NCBI GenBank assembly: GCA_037954665.1
Contig: JBBMOL010000058.1
Span: forward strand, 3,140,928 to 3,204,927
Source: Laguncularia racemosa
Lineage: Eukaryota > Streptophyta > Magnoliopsida > Myrtales > Combretaceae
Length of the DNA stretch: 64,000 bases
Direction of reading: 5' to 3'
The notes under the pieces were generated by a model that was given only the letters and a program-made list of their open reading frames with translations, was not told where the DNA came from and ran no database searches. Of this stretch, positions 52,901-63,959 are shown piece after piece (the first letter of the stretch is position 1; each line of letters begins with the position of its first letter). Position numbers and translations under genes: made by a program.

Positions 52901-55900
52901 TCTTGCTCCAATTCGTGATTAAATACTGGCTAGTCCTATTGTACCATCTATGGATGAAGTTTTTTCCCACCTTCTTCGTGTTTCATCCATCCCTAATGCA
53001 CCTTTATCTGGTTTTCCTCTTGTGGACAATTCAACTTTTTCTCATGTGGCTCCTAGAGGTTCAATAAATTCAAAGAAGCACAAGGTGGAGATTGTGGAGG
53101 CAATAAGGGAGATCGTCTTAGATGTACTTATTGTCATCGGTGGGGACATACTAAAGACAAATGCTCTAAGTTACATAGACGTCCTTCATGTGTTAACATC
53201 ATACAAAATACTAATTTTGCATCATTTGAAGAACAGCATCAGGATTCTCTTCTATTCACAGGAGCTAATCTAGAAAATTGCCTTCAGTATCAAGCTTCAA
53301 AGTGGTCATCATCTTCTACTGCTTCCTTTGCTCATACTTGTAAATCTGTTGCGTGTCTCACTTAGTCTTCTTCTTTAGGCTCATGGGTGGTTGATTCTAG
53401 TGCTTTTGATCATATTTTTGGTAATCCTTAACCGTTTTCTCATTTTGTTGAATCTACCTCATTACTATCAGTAACTGTAGCAAATATTTCACATACAGTT
53501 GCTAAAGTGATGTGTAGTGCACAACCCTTATCATCTTTGCCATTGGAACATGTTCTTTATATTCTTCATTGTTTTTTTAATCTTGTCTTTGTTAGTAAAA
53601 TCACTCGTGCACTAAATTGTTATGTTAAATTTGATCCTCATTCTGTTATTTTCCAGGACCTCAGTACGGGATAAACGATTAGCATAGGATGTGAGTCACA
53701 AGGGCTTTACTACATCAATAAGTCACCAGCTTCTTCTATTACATGTTCTGCTATAGTCTTTCCAATTCTTCTTCATAATTGGTTGGGCCATCTTAGTTTT
53801 GCCAAACTTCAGAAGATGGTTCTTTACTTATCGCATTTATGTGCTTTAGAATGTGAGTCATGTCAACTTGGAAAACAGTCTAGGACTTAGTTTCCTAAGA
53901 GAGTCAATAATCAGGCTACATCTCCTTTTTCTATAATTCATTTAGATATTTGAGGCCCTAGTTGTGTCATCTTTGTTTTAGGTTTTCAATATTTTGTAAC
54001 CTTTATTGATGACCATTCTCGATATACTTAGTTATATTTGATGAAAAATTGTTTCGAACTATTTTTTATTTTTGAGTCTTTTTGTATTGAAATCAAAACT
54101 CAGTTTAATACATCTATACAAGTCTTGCGTAGTGATAATGCTCTTGAGTATTTTTTTACTCAATTTATGTCATCATATGGAATTTTACATCAATCTTCTT
54201 GTGCTTACAAATCTCAACAAATGGTGTTGTTGAACATAAAAGTCGACATCTAATTGAGACTGCTTGTACACTTCTTTTACACCACCATCATGATATGTTT
54301 CCTAGTTAGGATAAACTCTCAGCTCGATCTATTAAGTGTGTTTTTCTTGGTTACTCCAAACTTAAAAAGGGTTAAAAATGCTATTCTCCCATTATTCGTC
54401 GTTACTATTTGTCTTCTGATGTCACTTTTTTTGAATCTTCTCCTTTCTATTCCTCATCTTCATCTGATAGTCCTATGTTCGAGGTTCTACCTATTCCATC
54501 TCAATTAGCTCTTCCTGAGTCTGTCCTTGCCATTCTTGAGTCTGTTCCTCTTGTTTATGACTCTGGTTCTTTCTCTTCACCGTTGTAGGTATACCATCGA
54601 CGCTCTCGAAACCTACCCTCCTTAGTATCTCTACCTCCTTCAGATGCATCTACCGACTCACATTTTGATCCAATGCCTCCACTAACTAAGGACGTCTTTG
54701 AAACAGACCTTCCAATTGCTCTCCAAAAATGTATTCGTTCTACTCGTAATCTCTACCCTATATATAATTTTCTCAGTTATCATCGGTTGTCCCCATTTTA
54801 TTGCAATGTTGTTTTATCTTTATCTTCCGTTTCTGTTCCTAAAAATGTAAGTGAGGCACTTTCAGATCTAGGATGGACATAGGCAATGGTAGAAGAAATG
54901 ACTGTTTTACATGCTAATGATACTTGGGACTTGGTTCCTTTACCTCTTGGAAAGTTTTTAGTTGGGTGCCAATGGGTTTATGCTGTAAAAGTTGGTCTTG
55001 ATGGTCATGTTGATTGGCTTAAGGCTCGATTAGTTGCCAAAGGTTATATTCAGGTGTATGGTTTGGACTATGTTGATACTTTTTCTCTTGTTGCTAAGAT
55101 ATCATCTATTCGCTTGTTTCTATCCATTGCAGCTATGAAACACTGGCCTTTATATCAGTTGGACATCAAAAATGCCTTTCTTCATGGTGAACTCCATGAG
55201 GAAATTTATATGGAGCAACCGCCTGGCTTTGTTGCTTAAGGGGAGTCTAATATGGTATGTAAACTTCGTCGCTCACTTTATGGGTTGAAATAGTCTCCTC
55301 GTGCTTAGTTTGGCCGGTTCAGTACGGTGGTTATAGAGTTTGGTATGACTCGTAGTTCATTTGATCATTCAGTGTTTTATAAGTACAAATCTAAGGGGAG
55401 ATGCATTTACTTAATTGTCTATGTAGATGATATTGTCATAACTGGTAACGATTAGGATGGTATTACTGACTTGAAAGCACATCTTTTCAAGTATTTTCAG
55501 ACCAAAGATTTTGGCTTGTTAAGGTACTTCCTTAGTATTGAAGTGGCTTAATCCAGTTCCGGTATAGTTTTTTCCCAAAGAAAATATGCTTTAGATCTTT
55601 TTGAAGAAGCTGAGATGTTCAATTGTAAGACTGTAGATTCTCCAATGGATCCTAATGCGAAATTATTACCAGGATAGGGGGAGTTATTTGCAGATCCTGA
55701 TAGATTTCGTCAGTTGATTAGTAGACTTAGTTATTTTACTATCACTCGATCTGATATATCATTTGCGGTTAGTGTTGTTAGCTAGTTTCTCCAATCATCC
55801 TGTAATAGTCATTGGAATGTAGTTGTTAGGATTCTTAAATATATTAAGAATGCTCCAGGTAGAGGCTTACTATATGAAAATCGGGGTCATTCCTAGGTAA

Positions 55901-58900
55901 TTGGATATTGTGATGTTGATTGGGCAGGTTCTCCATCTGATAGAAGATCTACCTCAGGTTATTGTGTGTTGATTGGAGGTAACTTAATATCATGAAAAAG
56001 GAAGAAGCAAGATGTTGTGGCTAGATCCAGTGTAGAAACAGAATACTTTGCCATGGCCTTAGCAACTTGTGAGTTGATTTAGTTGAAACAGTTTAGGAAT
56101 TAAAATTTTGTGAAATATCACAAATGCAACTAATTTGTGATAATCAAGTTGCATTACATATATCCTCCAATCTAGTCTTTCATGAGAGAATTAAACATAT
56201 AGAGATTGACTGTCACTTCATTTGAGAGAAGATCAACTCTGACTATATTATCACTAGTCATGTTAACTCAAATGATTAATTAGCTAATCTCTTAGGGGTT
56301 TTCGTATTGGATATATTTGTAACAAGCTTGGTGCATATGATTTATATGCTCCAGCTTGAGGGGGAGTGTTAAATGATATATGTACACTAGTCCCACATCT
56401 CTTAGTTAATAGAATACCAAGCTTGTATACGTATATAAATACTTGTATAGTACAATATTTGTATAAGAAATATTTGGATACTTTGCATAGATAATGGGAG
56501 GGAGTAAAATTCAAATGACCTTAGCTAATATCTTAAAGATGATGGAATTATCCACTAAACATCATGTGCATACACCCCTCATCAAAATGGAAGTGCAAAT
56601 GAAAAACACAGCACTTGCTTGAAACCGCGTAAGCCATGATACTTGCTATTTCTGTCCCATATATGTTCTGGGGAGATGCATTGCTAACAGCAGGGTATCT
56701 CATCAATTGAGTTCCCTTAAAAATCCTTAAGCTTAGACACCCCTTAGTGTCCTACTTAGTTTCGTTCTCATGTACATTTACTTAACTCTTTACCTCCTTG
56801 AGTATTTGGATGAATGGTTTTTATTCTAAATAACACACCAAATAAACATAGGCTTGAATCGAAGGCATTTAAATGTGTGTTTATTGGGTACTGTCTATGA
56901 CAAAAAGGATATGAGTGCTATCATCAACCTATGCGGCATGTCTTTGTTACATCTGATGTATCATTCCTTGAGAATCAATCATACTTTGCAATGTTAGGTC
57001 AGGGAAACACAGATTCATTGGACAGTCAAACTAATGTTCCCCTATTAGCCTAAGTCCAGCCTATTCCTAGCACACTAATATATTCTAGAATGGTTCCTAA
57101 GCAGCCCAAGTCTGGTCCTTCTCCATCATCAGGTCCTAGTCCATCAAGTGTTGCAGACAAGTCTACTAGTATTAAAGCGTCAACCTTGCAACAGGTGCAT
57201 TGCGATTGATTCTGATCATCAGTTCATGTTAGAGGTTACCTTTGACCCATGCAATGTTCCATAGACAGCAGCTATTAGAGTTTATACCGGGCGGCCAAAG
57301 TTTCCTTTGCTCTATCTATCAATGAACCTGGAGGTCCAGGTCCGGTAGTCCAGAGATGGTAATACAATGGTGGAGGTTCCAGAGATAAAGGGACTTGAGT
57401 TGCCTACAGCTCTGCATAGGGAGAAACTGGTATGTGCGAAATATCCTATTTTCAAATATTTAACTTACTCAATTTTATCCCTTGAGTATAGGGCATGTTT
57501 AACATGAGTGGATACTGAAGAAAAACCCAAAGATATTCATGAAGCTATGGAGAAACTGAAATGGAAGCAAGCTGTGTTAGAGGAGATGAAAGCATTGCTT
57601 TAGAATCTTGGGATATTGTGGACTTGCTTGTTGGTATAAGAGCAGTAGGTAGTAAATGGGTATTTAGTATAAAATATAAGTTAGATGGAAGTGTAGAGTG
57701 GTGCAAGGTTCGTTTGGTGGCCTAGGTTACACATAAACCTATGGTATTGATTGTTAGGAAATATTTTCTCCAATAGCTAAGATAAACTCTATTAGAGTTC
57801 TTCTATCACTTGCAGCCAATTTGGAGTGGCCATTAAATCAATTAGATGTAAAAAATGCATTTCTAAATGGAGATGTAGGAGAGTAGATTTATATGCAAAT
57901 CCCGTTGGATTTAATTTGAGTAGTAACACTGGAAAGTTGTATGACAAATCCTTAGATGGGTTAAAGCAGTCCCCAAGGGCTTGGTTTAAAAAGTTAAGTG
58001 ATACAATGATTTGGTTGGGCTATAAGCAAAGCCGAGCATAGCATACCTTGTTCATTAAGCTGGGAAAGAATGGTTTAAAATTGTTCTTGATCGTATATGT
58101 GGATGATATTATTATTAAAGGGGATAACCCTTTGGAAATTGACCTTAAACAGGGAATCAAAAGGGAGCTTGAAACTATGGAGCTTGGTGAATTGAAATTC
58201 TTCTTGGAAATGGAGGTAGCTAGAATTGGACAATTAGGGTGTAAACCATATATACTCCACTACCTTGGAATTGGAAAAGTTCTGCTTCTAAGAATGATAG
58301 ACCTGTAGCTTTATTTCATTAGAAAAAACTATGGTGTGGACTTCCCCCTTCAGTGGACTATCTCAGATAAACTATCTCCTATTTTTCAGTTATTGCATAT
58401 TTTTAGGAGATTCAATTATGTGTTGTGGGAAAAATCTGGGAAGTCTCCTGTGTATATATTTGACAGCTAAATGAATAAAAGATTGTCTTCCTGGTTTATA
58501 TTTCTTTATCTCAATGTTCATAAATTCCTTCAACCTTCCCTAAACTTTGATCTTGGTGTATGTATACCCTTGAACTTTTAAAGTGTGCTTTAACACCTCC
58601 TAAGCTTTGATAAATTGACAAATGACCTTCCTAAACTTTAATCTTGATATGAAATATCTTTTCAAATTTATCAATGTATACTTTAATACCCCTAAAATTC
58701 TAGTCTTATTATTATTATTATTTTTTTAATATATTGAAAAATCAAATGTTCTTTATATTGCCATTTTATCATATTTTAGGGGGTGCTAATGCACACTTTG
58801 TTAATTTCAGGGGTACTAAGGTCAAAGTTTAAGGGGTAGTTTGCACTTTCCCCTTTTTAATTGAATGCATGGATTTGTGAATCAAACATCTAGGTCATTT

Positions 58901-61900
58901 GATTTAGTCAATGATGAACATCTGAGTTGTTCATTTGCTGGTGTGAACAGATTCTTTTTTGCTTGTCCATGTGATGGTTTGTTCTCTATTTGCAGAAAAG
59001 AATGATGCTAGAAATTCCAGGGTTATCATTTTCTCAAATTTTAGGGGCAGTGTCAGGTGAACCATAGTTTTGTAAACATCTGTGTTATGGATTCATTTAT
59101 TTATTTTTGTTTATTCTATTCCAAGAATGCTTTCTTTAAAGTTTTAAATGTAACTAATCAGCAACTATTTGGTTCTAAATTATATTAGGGACATAATGGA
59201 TGCATTATCAAACCATGGTGATATAATTAAAGCTGCACAGTTCATTGGTCAAAGTGCAGGTTTGTGCTTCAATTTTTTGCTGTTACCTTTGCCTTCTTCT
59301 TATCACAACACTGAAAGACTTGGTCTTATTACCCAATATGGAAAGCCTTGCAATGTCTCTGCATTTATTTTGGACCATGTCCTTCCTATGGTTAGGTCTT
59401 TTTTCTTATGTTTTCTTATGATGCCTTTCTAGCCTACCTCTTCTAATGCCTTTCTAGTCTACCCTTCCTTCTTTTGCATTATATTTTGAAGCATGACTTC
59501 ACAAGGTTAGGCACTTCTTCTTAGGTTTCCTTTAATGTCCTTTCAGTCTACCTCTTCCTTCTTTTGCATGGTCGACCTTGAGAGATTCATGATGTGCTAT
59601 TTAATTACCTCCCATGGTCACTTTAAATAGCAGCTATGGAAATCAGTATGATTTCTTGTATTAAAAAGTTTATAATACAATTGCTCAGTTATAGGCTTGA
59701 GTACAAGCTGGGATTATTCTAGATCCCATGATCGTAAAAGCAAACTAGGCAACAAGAATGTGTATGATAATGAAAAAAAAATTCTATTACTATTTATACA
59801 CCTATAATTTTAGGACCTAAGTATTCCAAGATACCTGAGATTTTGTACACACACCTCAGATTGGTGATTTCTATTTCCAGACTGCTAATGATGTGCTGAA
59901 ATCTTGTCGCTGATTGAGCATCTGTCAATTGCTTGATGATATATGGAGTAAAAATCAATCCACTTCCACTTTCTCTTCTCTAAAGTATCTATCCAACTTT
60001 ATGTTGGGTCCAATCATGTTGAACTACATTATGTGCAATGCCAATTCCAGATTTGTTATTACAGTACACTGCATTGCTCCTTCTCCTCCTATATATTTTA
60101 TAATAATTTTTAACCACAAGAATTCACAAATACTGTGAACCATTCCTCTTAACAATCATCAGAAGTGGCTGGGTGTGCTATGATAGTTCCAGTTAGATAG
60201 CCTAATGTTCCTCTTGCTAACTATTAATTTGACAGTTGGAACCATTCTTGGTTCACTCCAATCAATTTATGTTGAGTGATTGGTGTGAGTCACCCATAGG
60301 TTGTCTACTGACTAACAGCTAGATTGTAAGACTGCAACTAACTATATCTCCAATAAAACGATTAGGTTATCTAAGTATGTCCTACTGGAAACGTTTCTTT
60401 TCATATCTATTTATGAATAAAAAGGAAAAATTTCCATACGAGGGTTGTGTTTTAACAAACTACTAATTCTTACAATGCTTAATCATATGAGCTATCTCAA
60501 ACATCATTTGATTCATAGTGGCATTTGTGATCCAACTAGAATTCCACACTTTTCTGGCTTTCATTGGTTTGTTACTTTTATTGATGACTACATGACAGTA
60601 TGTTGAGTCTATCTTATGAGAGAAAAGTTTAACGCTCTTGAATTATTTAAAGCCTTCCACTAATTGGTTGGCAATGCTTTCTAAAATCCTATCCAATCTT
60701 GCAAACAAATAATGGGTGGAAATTATTCAACTCCTAATCAATATTTGATATAGTAGGGTATTTCACATCAAGTTTCTTGTGTCTATTCACCCAACAAAAT
60801 GGTCTGGCCGAAAAGAGAAATGTCACCTTTTGAAGTTAGCTCAATGTATTATATTTGCTTGTTCATTCCCAAATTCTTATTAGGGAAAGCATTATGAACT
60901 GCTGCATATCTCTTAAATAGACTTTCCTTTAAGCCCTTGAACTTTCAAACTCCTCTGAGTGTGCTGTTCTAACAATTTTCTCATGTAAGAATGTTAAAAT
61001 TCTTTAGATGCGTGTTAAATGCCTTAGATGTGTTCTTATCGGCTATTCACTTAGTGAAAAGGCTTATGAATGCTGCCACCTTAAGTAAGAGATATCTATA
61101 CTTCCTCTAATGTGTCCTTTTGTTAATCTCAATATTTCTTCAATGATACTTTGTTCAGGAGGAGTGTGTTGAAAATCTTAATCATTGATGTATCTCACTT
61201 GTAGTCTTAGACAGTCAATCCCCTTTCAGACTCCAGGTTTTAGTGAAATTAGCCCACAAAATATTCCCTAGAGTTATGTATCTCTTGATGTGAACCTATT
61301 CACACTAATGTAAAAATTTCCCTATAATTTTGTATAATAACTAATAGTTGACTTGCTATTTCCTAAGCTTCCAATCCAATCAATATCTAGAAATACTTCT
61401 ATTATTGGACTTCCACTTTTAGGATCAGTCTCCTCTAATCTGTCAGTCATCATCCTGCAAATTGATCTCGAACCGGATAATGAGAAAGAATCAGGCATGA
61501 TACAAGTGGTTTGCAAGGGATGGGAAAATTTTTTAAGTTGATCGATACTTGAGTTCAACTTCGAATAGGAAAAAGATCAGGTGTAGGGACATTTTATCTC
61601 CAATTTCCTTTACTGATTAAGCTCCTGATTTTCAAGCTTTTATAACTTGGGTAGATGCAGTAAAGATTACTCACAATATTCATGAAGCTCTTGAAAAAAC
61701 TTGGGGGAATGAAGGTAGTTAATGGGAAGATGTTAGCTTTATGTGAGAATAAAATATGGGAAGTGGTAGATTTACCTTAGGATAAGAAGGTTGTTAGTAG
61801 CTAATAGATTTCCACAATTCAACATAATGTTGATGGAAGTATTGAGAGACCAAAAACAAGGTTAGCAACACAGGGATACATGCAGACTTATGGAATTTAC

Positions 61901-63959
61901 CGTGAGCAGACATTTGCTCCAGTTGTGTTACAGAATCAGAAAAAACTATTAGTAGGTCTGTTCAGTATAATATCAGGTTCACCTTTTGATCTTAATTATT
62001 TTCTACCATGTTTCCCTATGGTTGGAATTGGCTAGAGCTTGTTAGAGAGATCCCAACAATCTCATGTCAAAAGGAAATAATTTGGAGATAAAGTTTGGGC
62101 ATTTTTCATTTGCCAGGCCAAAGCCTCCTTTTCAGCATAGTACACAACAGTTTTGGAGATAACTGCTAGTCCTGATTTCTCTCTTATATAAATTCCACTA
62201 CCCACAATATCAGATACACTCCCTGCACAGTACACTGACCATGACTGACCACCATACCTCCCCCTCCCTCTACATCATACAACAACAAACGGACATACTA
62301 ACAATAATTTGACAATAAAAAAATGTTAACGTGACTAACAGATAACATAAAGTAACATGAGAAAAATTTAAAATAACAAGGACAAAAAATACAACATGAC
62401 ATGATAGAAGACTCTAGGGATCCTTTTTGTTCAAGCACTTATATACGTGCTTGAATGGAGCTACTGTATATTGTGTTGCACTTGAGCTTGGGTCAAGTGT
62501 AGCATTATTCCCCTTCAAGAGCATGCTTGACGTCATGCTTGAGCTTGCACTTGCCTTGAGCTTGGGTCAAGTGTAACTCTGAGGATCCTTTTCCTTATGT
62601 ATGCAAAAATTCTCCTCTGAACAACTAGTAAACATAACACATCCATTAAAATTCATTGATTTAGTTAATTTACTTATGCACAAATTTTATCCAAGATAGG
62701 CCAGGAAGTTTAGTCTGGCCTGCCTTCGAGTGACTATTTCAAACCCTATGGATTTCAAACTCATTATTGAGATTTGGTTTCCTCGTGTATTAGGTGTTCC
62801 ATAGCCGTCTTTCATGTATAGGTACTGCACCTGTGTCAAGCATAGGGCAATTCACCCAATGTTCAGAAAATAATCATTGATGCTTGCAGGAAAAACTGTG
62901 AAGGGTCAGTCTCAGAAGGTTCAGCAGGCAGTTTTGGAGGTACTGTGTGAAATATTTCTCTTCTTTTCTCCTTGCTTTATTTCATTTCCTCTATTTTACA
63001 AAGTTAGAGGGCTGATGGTTTAAAGGTAATTATGTAATATGTTGCTCTTCTTTTCTCCCTCTATCATCTCATTACTCTAATTTACAGAAGTTTCGGGCTG
63101 GTGGATATAATGTTATCGTGGCCACATCAATTGGTGAGGAGGGTCTGGACATCATGGAAGTTGATCTAGTAGTATGTTTTGATGCTAATATATCGCCTCT
63201 GAGGATGGTACAGCGCATGGGAAGAACTGGAAGGAAGCATGATGGACGTGTTGATATCCATTGCCTTATTATTATCATTATTGTTATTATTAATATGTTG
63301 TTATTTTACTATCATAGGTTCTAGATCATAACTCAAAAAAAGGGAAAAAAAATGCAAAAGTCGCCAATATCTTTTTATTATTTAAATATTTGTCCATCTA
63401 TTCCTTGACGGTTTTCACTTGTATTAGCTTGTCAAGGGTCAGAGCTGAGTGGTTACATGCGAAAACAAGCTAGTAGCAAAACTATAAGGAAGCTCATGAG
63501 AAATGGGGGAACTGCTAGCTTTAATTTCCATTCCAGTCCTCGAATGGTGGCTTGTCTGGTCTGATTTGTAGCCAGTTGTCTATTGTGCTTGTAGCTTTTC
63601 TTAGTCCATGTATTCCTCTTTTGTAGGTTCCACATGCTTTCAGACCTGATGTTCAGTTTGTTGAGCTGGCAATTGAAAAATTTGTTCCTCGTGGAAAGCG
63701 AACGAAATATGATCAAGCCGTTGAGACATCTATTGTAACAGACAGCCTAACTGTTGGAGAGACCGATTTAATTTTTAAGTATTTCAACAAATCTGAAAAT
63801 AAGTGGAGGCCTTCCCTCATTGCCTTTCCTCACTTTCAAACATTTCCATCTGGAGTGCATAAAGTTATGCATTCACACCAAACAGGAATGCTGATCGACA
63901 CAATGCAATGTTTGCAAGGACTGCAGTTTGATAGAGATGAGGACGATAGTTTCATTAAG
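35000..63959 (+). CDS. FANCM: FANCM DNA helicase/translocase, 5' part of gene
   Basis: SF2 helicase of the Fanconi pathway that remodels stalled forks and, in plants, limits meiotic crossovers. Exons: 35000-35053, 35199-35532, 36334-36477, 38673-38755, 38869-38983, 39907-39998, 40102-40156, 40236-40357, 40447-40560, 42142-42335, 42548-42678, 58996-59056, 59189-59259, 62890-62939, 63088-63253, 63419-63546, 63627-63959. They join without a frame error into 749 codons and the gene continues past the edge. Motifs: acidic N-terminus; PIP-box-like QTTLDKFV (78-85); WIYP, then RDYQFAITKTALFSNTLV; Walker A PTGLGKT (155-161); APSRPLVMQQIEACHN; IDEAH (256-260); LTATPG; RVIIFSNFRGSVRDIMDAL (domain 2); ATSIGEEGLDI; motif VI QRMGRTGR (582-589); then SFNFHSSPRMVPH. 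All introns are GT-AG except intron 15 (AT-AC). Intron 11 (16.3 kb) and intron 13 (3.6 kb) are swollen by retrotransposons. The start is the first ATG of the locus with an acidic N-terminus as in relatives. Confidence 0.95.
36717..37035. repeat. CAC/ACC-rich cryptic repeat in FANCM intron 3
   Basis: About 320 bp dominated by CACCAC, CACCATT and similar trinucleotide-like runs in an otherwise AT-rich intron. No conserved frame. Probably a decayed simple-sequence tract; a fragment of a low-complexity gene is less likely. Confidence 0.75.
41178..41713. mobile_element. hAT-type MITE in FANCM intron 9
   Basis: 536 bp starting TAGGGGTGGGCA and ending TGCTCAGCCCTA, imperfect inverted ends of the hAT type. 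Flanks are TTTGGAAC (41170-41177) and TCTGGAAC (41714-41721), an 8-bp target duplication with one mismatch, as expected for hAT. The interior has many AACCGAACC / GGTTCGGTTT motifs in both orientations. No coding sequence. The host intron otherwise runs 40561-42141. Confidence 0.85.
43470..43643 (+). repeat. copia-1 5' LTR, alignable part
   Basis: Matches 58362-58532, including CAGTTA(C/T)TGCATATTTTTA and GAAGT(T/C)TCCTGTGTA. It ends CCATCA immediately before the primer site TGATATCAGATC. The start is uncertain; 43399 is suggested by the split MITE. Confidence 0.7.
45372..45616 (+). repeat. copia-2 5' LTR
   Basis: 245 bp ending GATTTCTACA. Its first bases are TTTTGTAAATC where the 3' copy has TGTTGTAAATC, so the terminal TG has mutated. 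By eye it differs from the 3' LTR at about 17 sites plus small indels, mostly transitions, which implies an old insertion. Confidence 0.9.
50031..50271 (+). repeat. copia-2 3' LTR
   Basis: 241 bp from TGTTGTAAATC to GATTTCTACA, directly after a polypurine tract. It lacks three T present near position 50 of the 5' copy. Confidence 0.92.
50443..50592 (+). repeat. copia-3 5' LTR
   Basis: 150 bp, TGTTAAATGATATATGTACA at the start and CTCTTAACA at the end. It matches 56367 onward closely for about 95 bp. Confidence 0.9.
51522..52842. mobile_element. Solo LTR (1,321 bp) inside copia-3 gag
   Basis: Starts TGATCGTTGCGG and ends CCTTCATCA, flanked by ATTTA on both sides (51517-51521; 52843-52847). 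Removing it plus one ATTTA restores copia-3 gag in frame across the junction (SLNDDL to TQRDKFFMV), which confirms both edges. Interior: a TATATA run near 52468-52485 and a GC-richer part at 52540-52660 with repeated CATACGCC / GTATGG motifs able to pair. No coding sequence. The parent family was not identified; length suggests gypsy. Confidence 0.92.
56367..56470 (+). repeat. copia-3 3' LTR, truncated
   Basis: Begins TGTTAAATGATATATGTACA like the 5' copy, but similarity fades after ATATTTGTATA near 56465, and copia-1 integrase sequence follows within about 15 bp. The last 45-50 bp of the LTR are missing, so no target duplication can be seen. Confidence 0.8.
58362..58532 (+). repeat. copia-1 3' LTR, alignable part
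   Basis: Partner of 43470-43643. Ends CCTTCA next to the MITE remainder. The copies are strongly diverged, consistent with copia-1 being the oldest of the three copia insertions. Confidence 0.7.
60430..61960 (+). pseudogene. copia-4: decayed copia fragment in FANCM intron 13
   Basis: Heavily decayed Ty1/copia coding relic. Integrase pieces at about 60555-60930 (FHWFVTFIDDY, then a GISHQVSCVYSPNK-like block and TAAYLLNR) are followed by the start of the reverse transcriptase region at about 61650-61930 (HNIHEALEKTW, ENKIWEVVDLP, NVDGSIERPKTRLATQGY, REQTFAPV). Stops and frameshifts throughout. No LTRs found. Same orientation as FANCM. Confidence 0.75.
62413..62595. repeat. Short repeat cluster with GGATCCTTTT ends
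   Basis: Flanked by GGATCCTTTTTG and GGATCCTTTTCC in the same direction. Inside are the palindrome CAAGCAC...GTGCTTG (62434-62455) and two copies of GAGCTTGGGTCAAGTGTA (about 62484 and 62556). Small non-coding repeat, possibly a tandem or MITE-like insertion in FANCM intron 13. Confidence 0.6.
63254..63418 (+). other. FANCM: U12-type AT-AC intron (FANCM intron 15)
   Basis: The intron begins ATATCCATT (U12 consensus ATATCCTT), has TTCCTTGAC at 63401-63409 (U12 branch consensus TTCCTTRAC) with the branch A 10 nt before the end, and ends AC at 63418. Joining 63253 to 63419 gives GRVVVLACQGSE, the residues expected right after motif VI in plant FANCM. A GT-AG alternative would delete several of those residues. 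Confidence 0.88.

Larger units (their letters stand above)
50443..56470 (+). mobile_element. copia-3: Ty1/copia relic with solo LTR inside
   Basis: 5' LTR 50443-50592, then primer site TGGTATCGGAGC at 50593. A purine tract GAGGGGGAG (56358-56366) precedes a 3' LTR at 56367, shortened at its end. Domains: gag (51120-51516, NYLSWSTTVKLWC, continuing at 52848 after the solo LTR), knuckle CTYCHRWGHTKDKC (about 53128-53170), protease region (WVVDSSAFDH, degenerate), GAG-pre-integrase (NWLGHLSFAKLQ), integrase (FVTFIDDHSR, LRSDNALEYF), reverse transcriptase (54886-55560, KARLVAKGY, YQLDIKNAFLHGE, VYVDDIVITGND) and RNase H (55900-56290, DRRSTSGYC). Most in-frame stops are TAG or TAA at expected Q, R or W codons. 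A different copia lineage from copia-2 by LTR and gag. Confidence 0.88.
43399..58532 (+). mobile_element. copia-1: outer Ty1/copia relic in FANCM intron 11
   Basis: Outermost copia element. An LTR-like block at about 43470-43643 is followed directly by a TGATATCAGATC primer site (Met-tRNA type). A related block at 58362-58532 shares TGTTGTGGGAAAAAT and TTTGACAGCTAAATGAATAAAAGA. Coding relics in order: gag (about 43990-44620, with knuckle CDHCYWPNHTQETC), a protease site in WIIDMGSLDH (Ser of DSG lost), a GAG-pre-integrase block (LGHPSFAHM) broken at 45366 by copia-2, integrase pieces at 50277-50442 and 56480-57000 (TSCAYTPHQNGS) separated by copia-3, and reverse transcriptase 57500-58240 (SLDGLKQSPRAWFK, VYVDDIII). 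RNase H is missing. Many stops. The left LTR edge is tentative. Confidence 0.75.
43380..58852. mobile_element. MITE in FANCM intron 11, split by copia-1
   Basis: The right part 58533-58852 is a foldback: its right end, inverted (GGAAAGTGCAAACTACCCC then TTAAACTTTGACC), matches its left part (CCCTAAACTTTGATC and AAAGTGTGC(T/A)TTA(A/G)CACC) for about 90 bp. The left part lacks the outermost 15-20 bases. A matching stump, GGAAAATGCAAATAACCCT, is found at 43380-43398, exactly where copia-1 begins. Flanking ACCCT (43394-43398) and ACCTT (58533-58537) would be a 5-bp copia target duplication with one change. The foldback is clear; the stump is inference. Confidence 0.6.

Noticed and set aside
63249..63427. 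Ordinary GT-AG splice for FANCM intron 15
   Set aside because: A GT donor at 63249 with the AG at 63425-63426 loses the RVVVLA residues expected after motif VI, whereas AT-AC with a U12 branch site keeps them.
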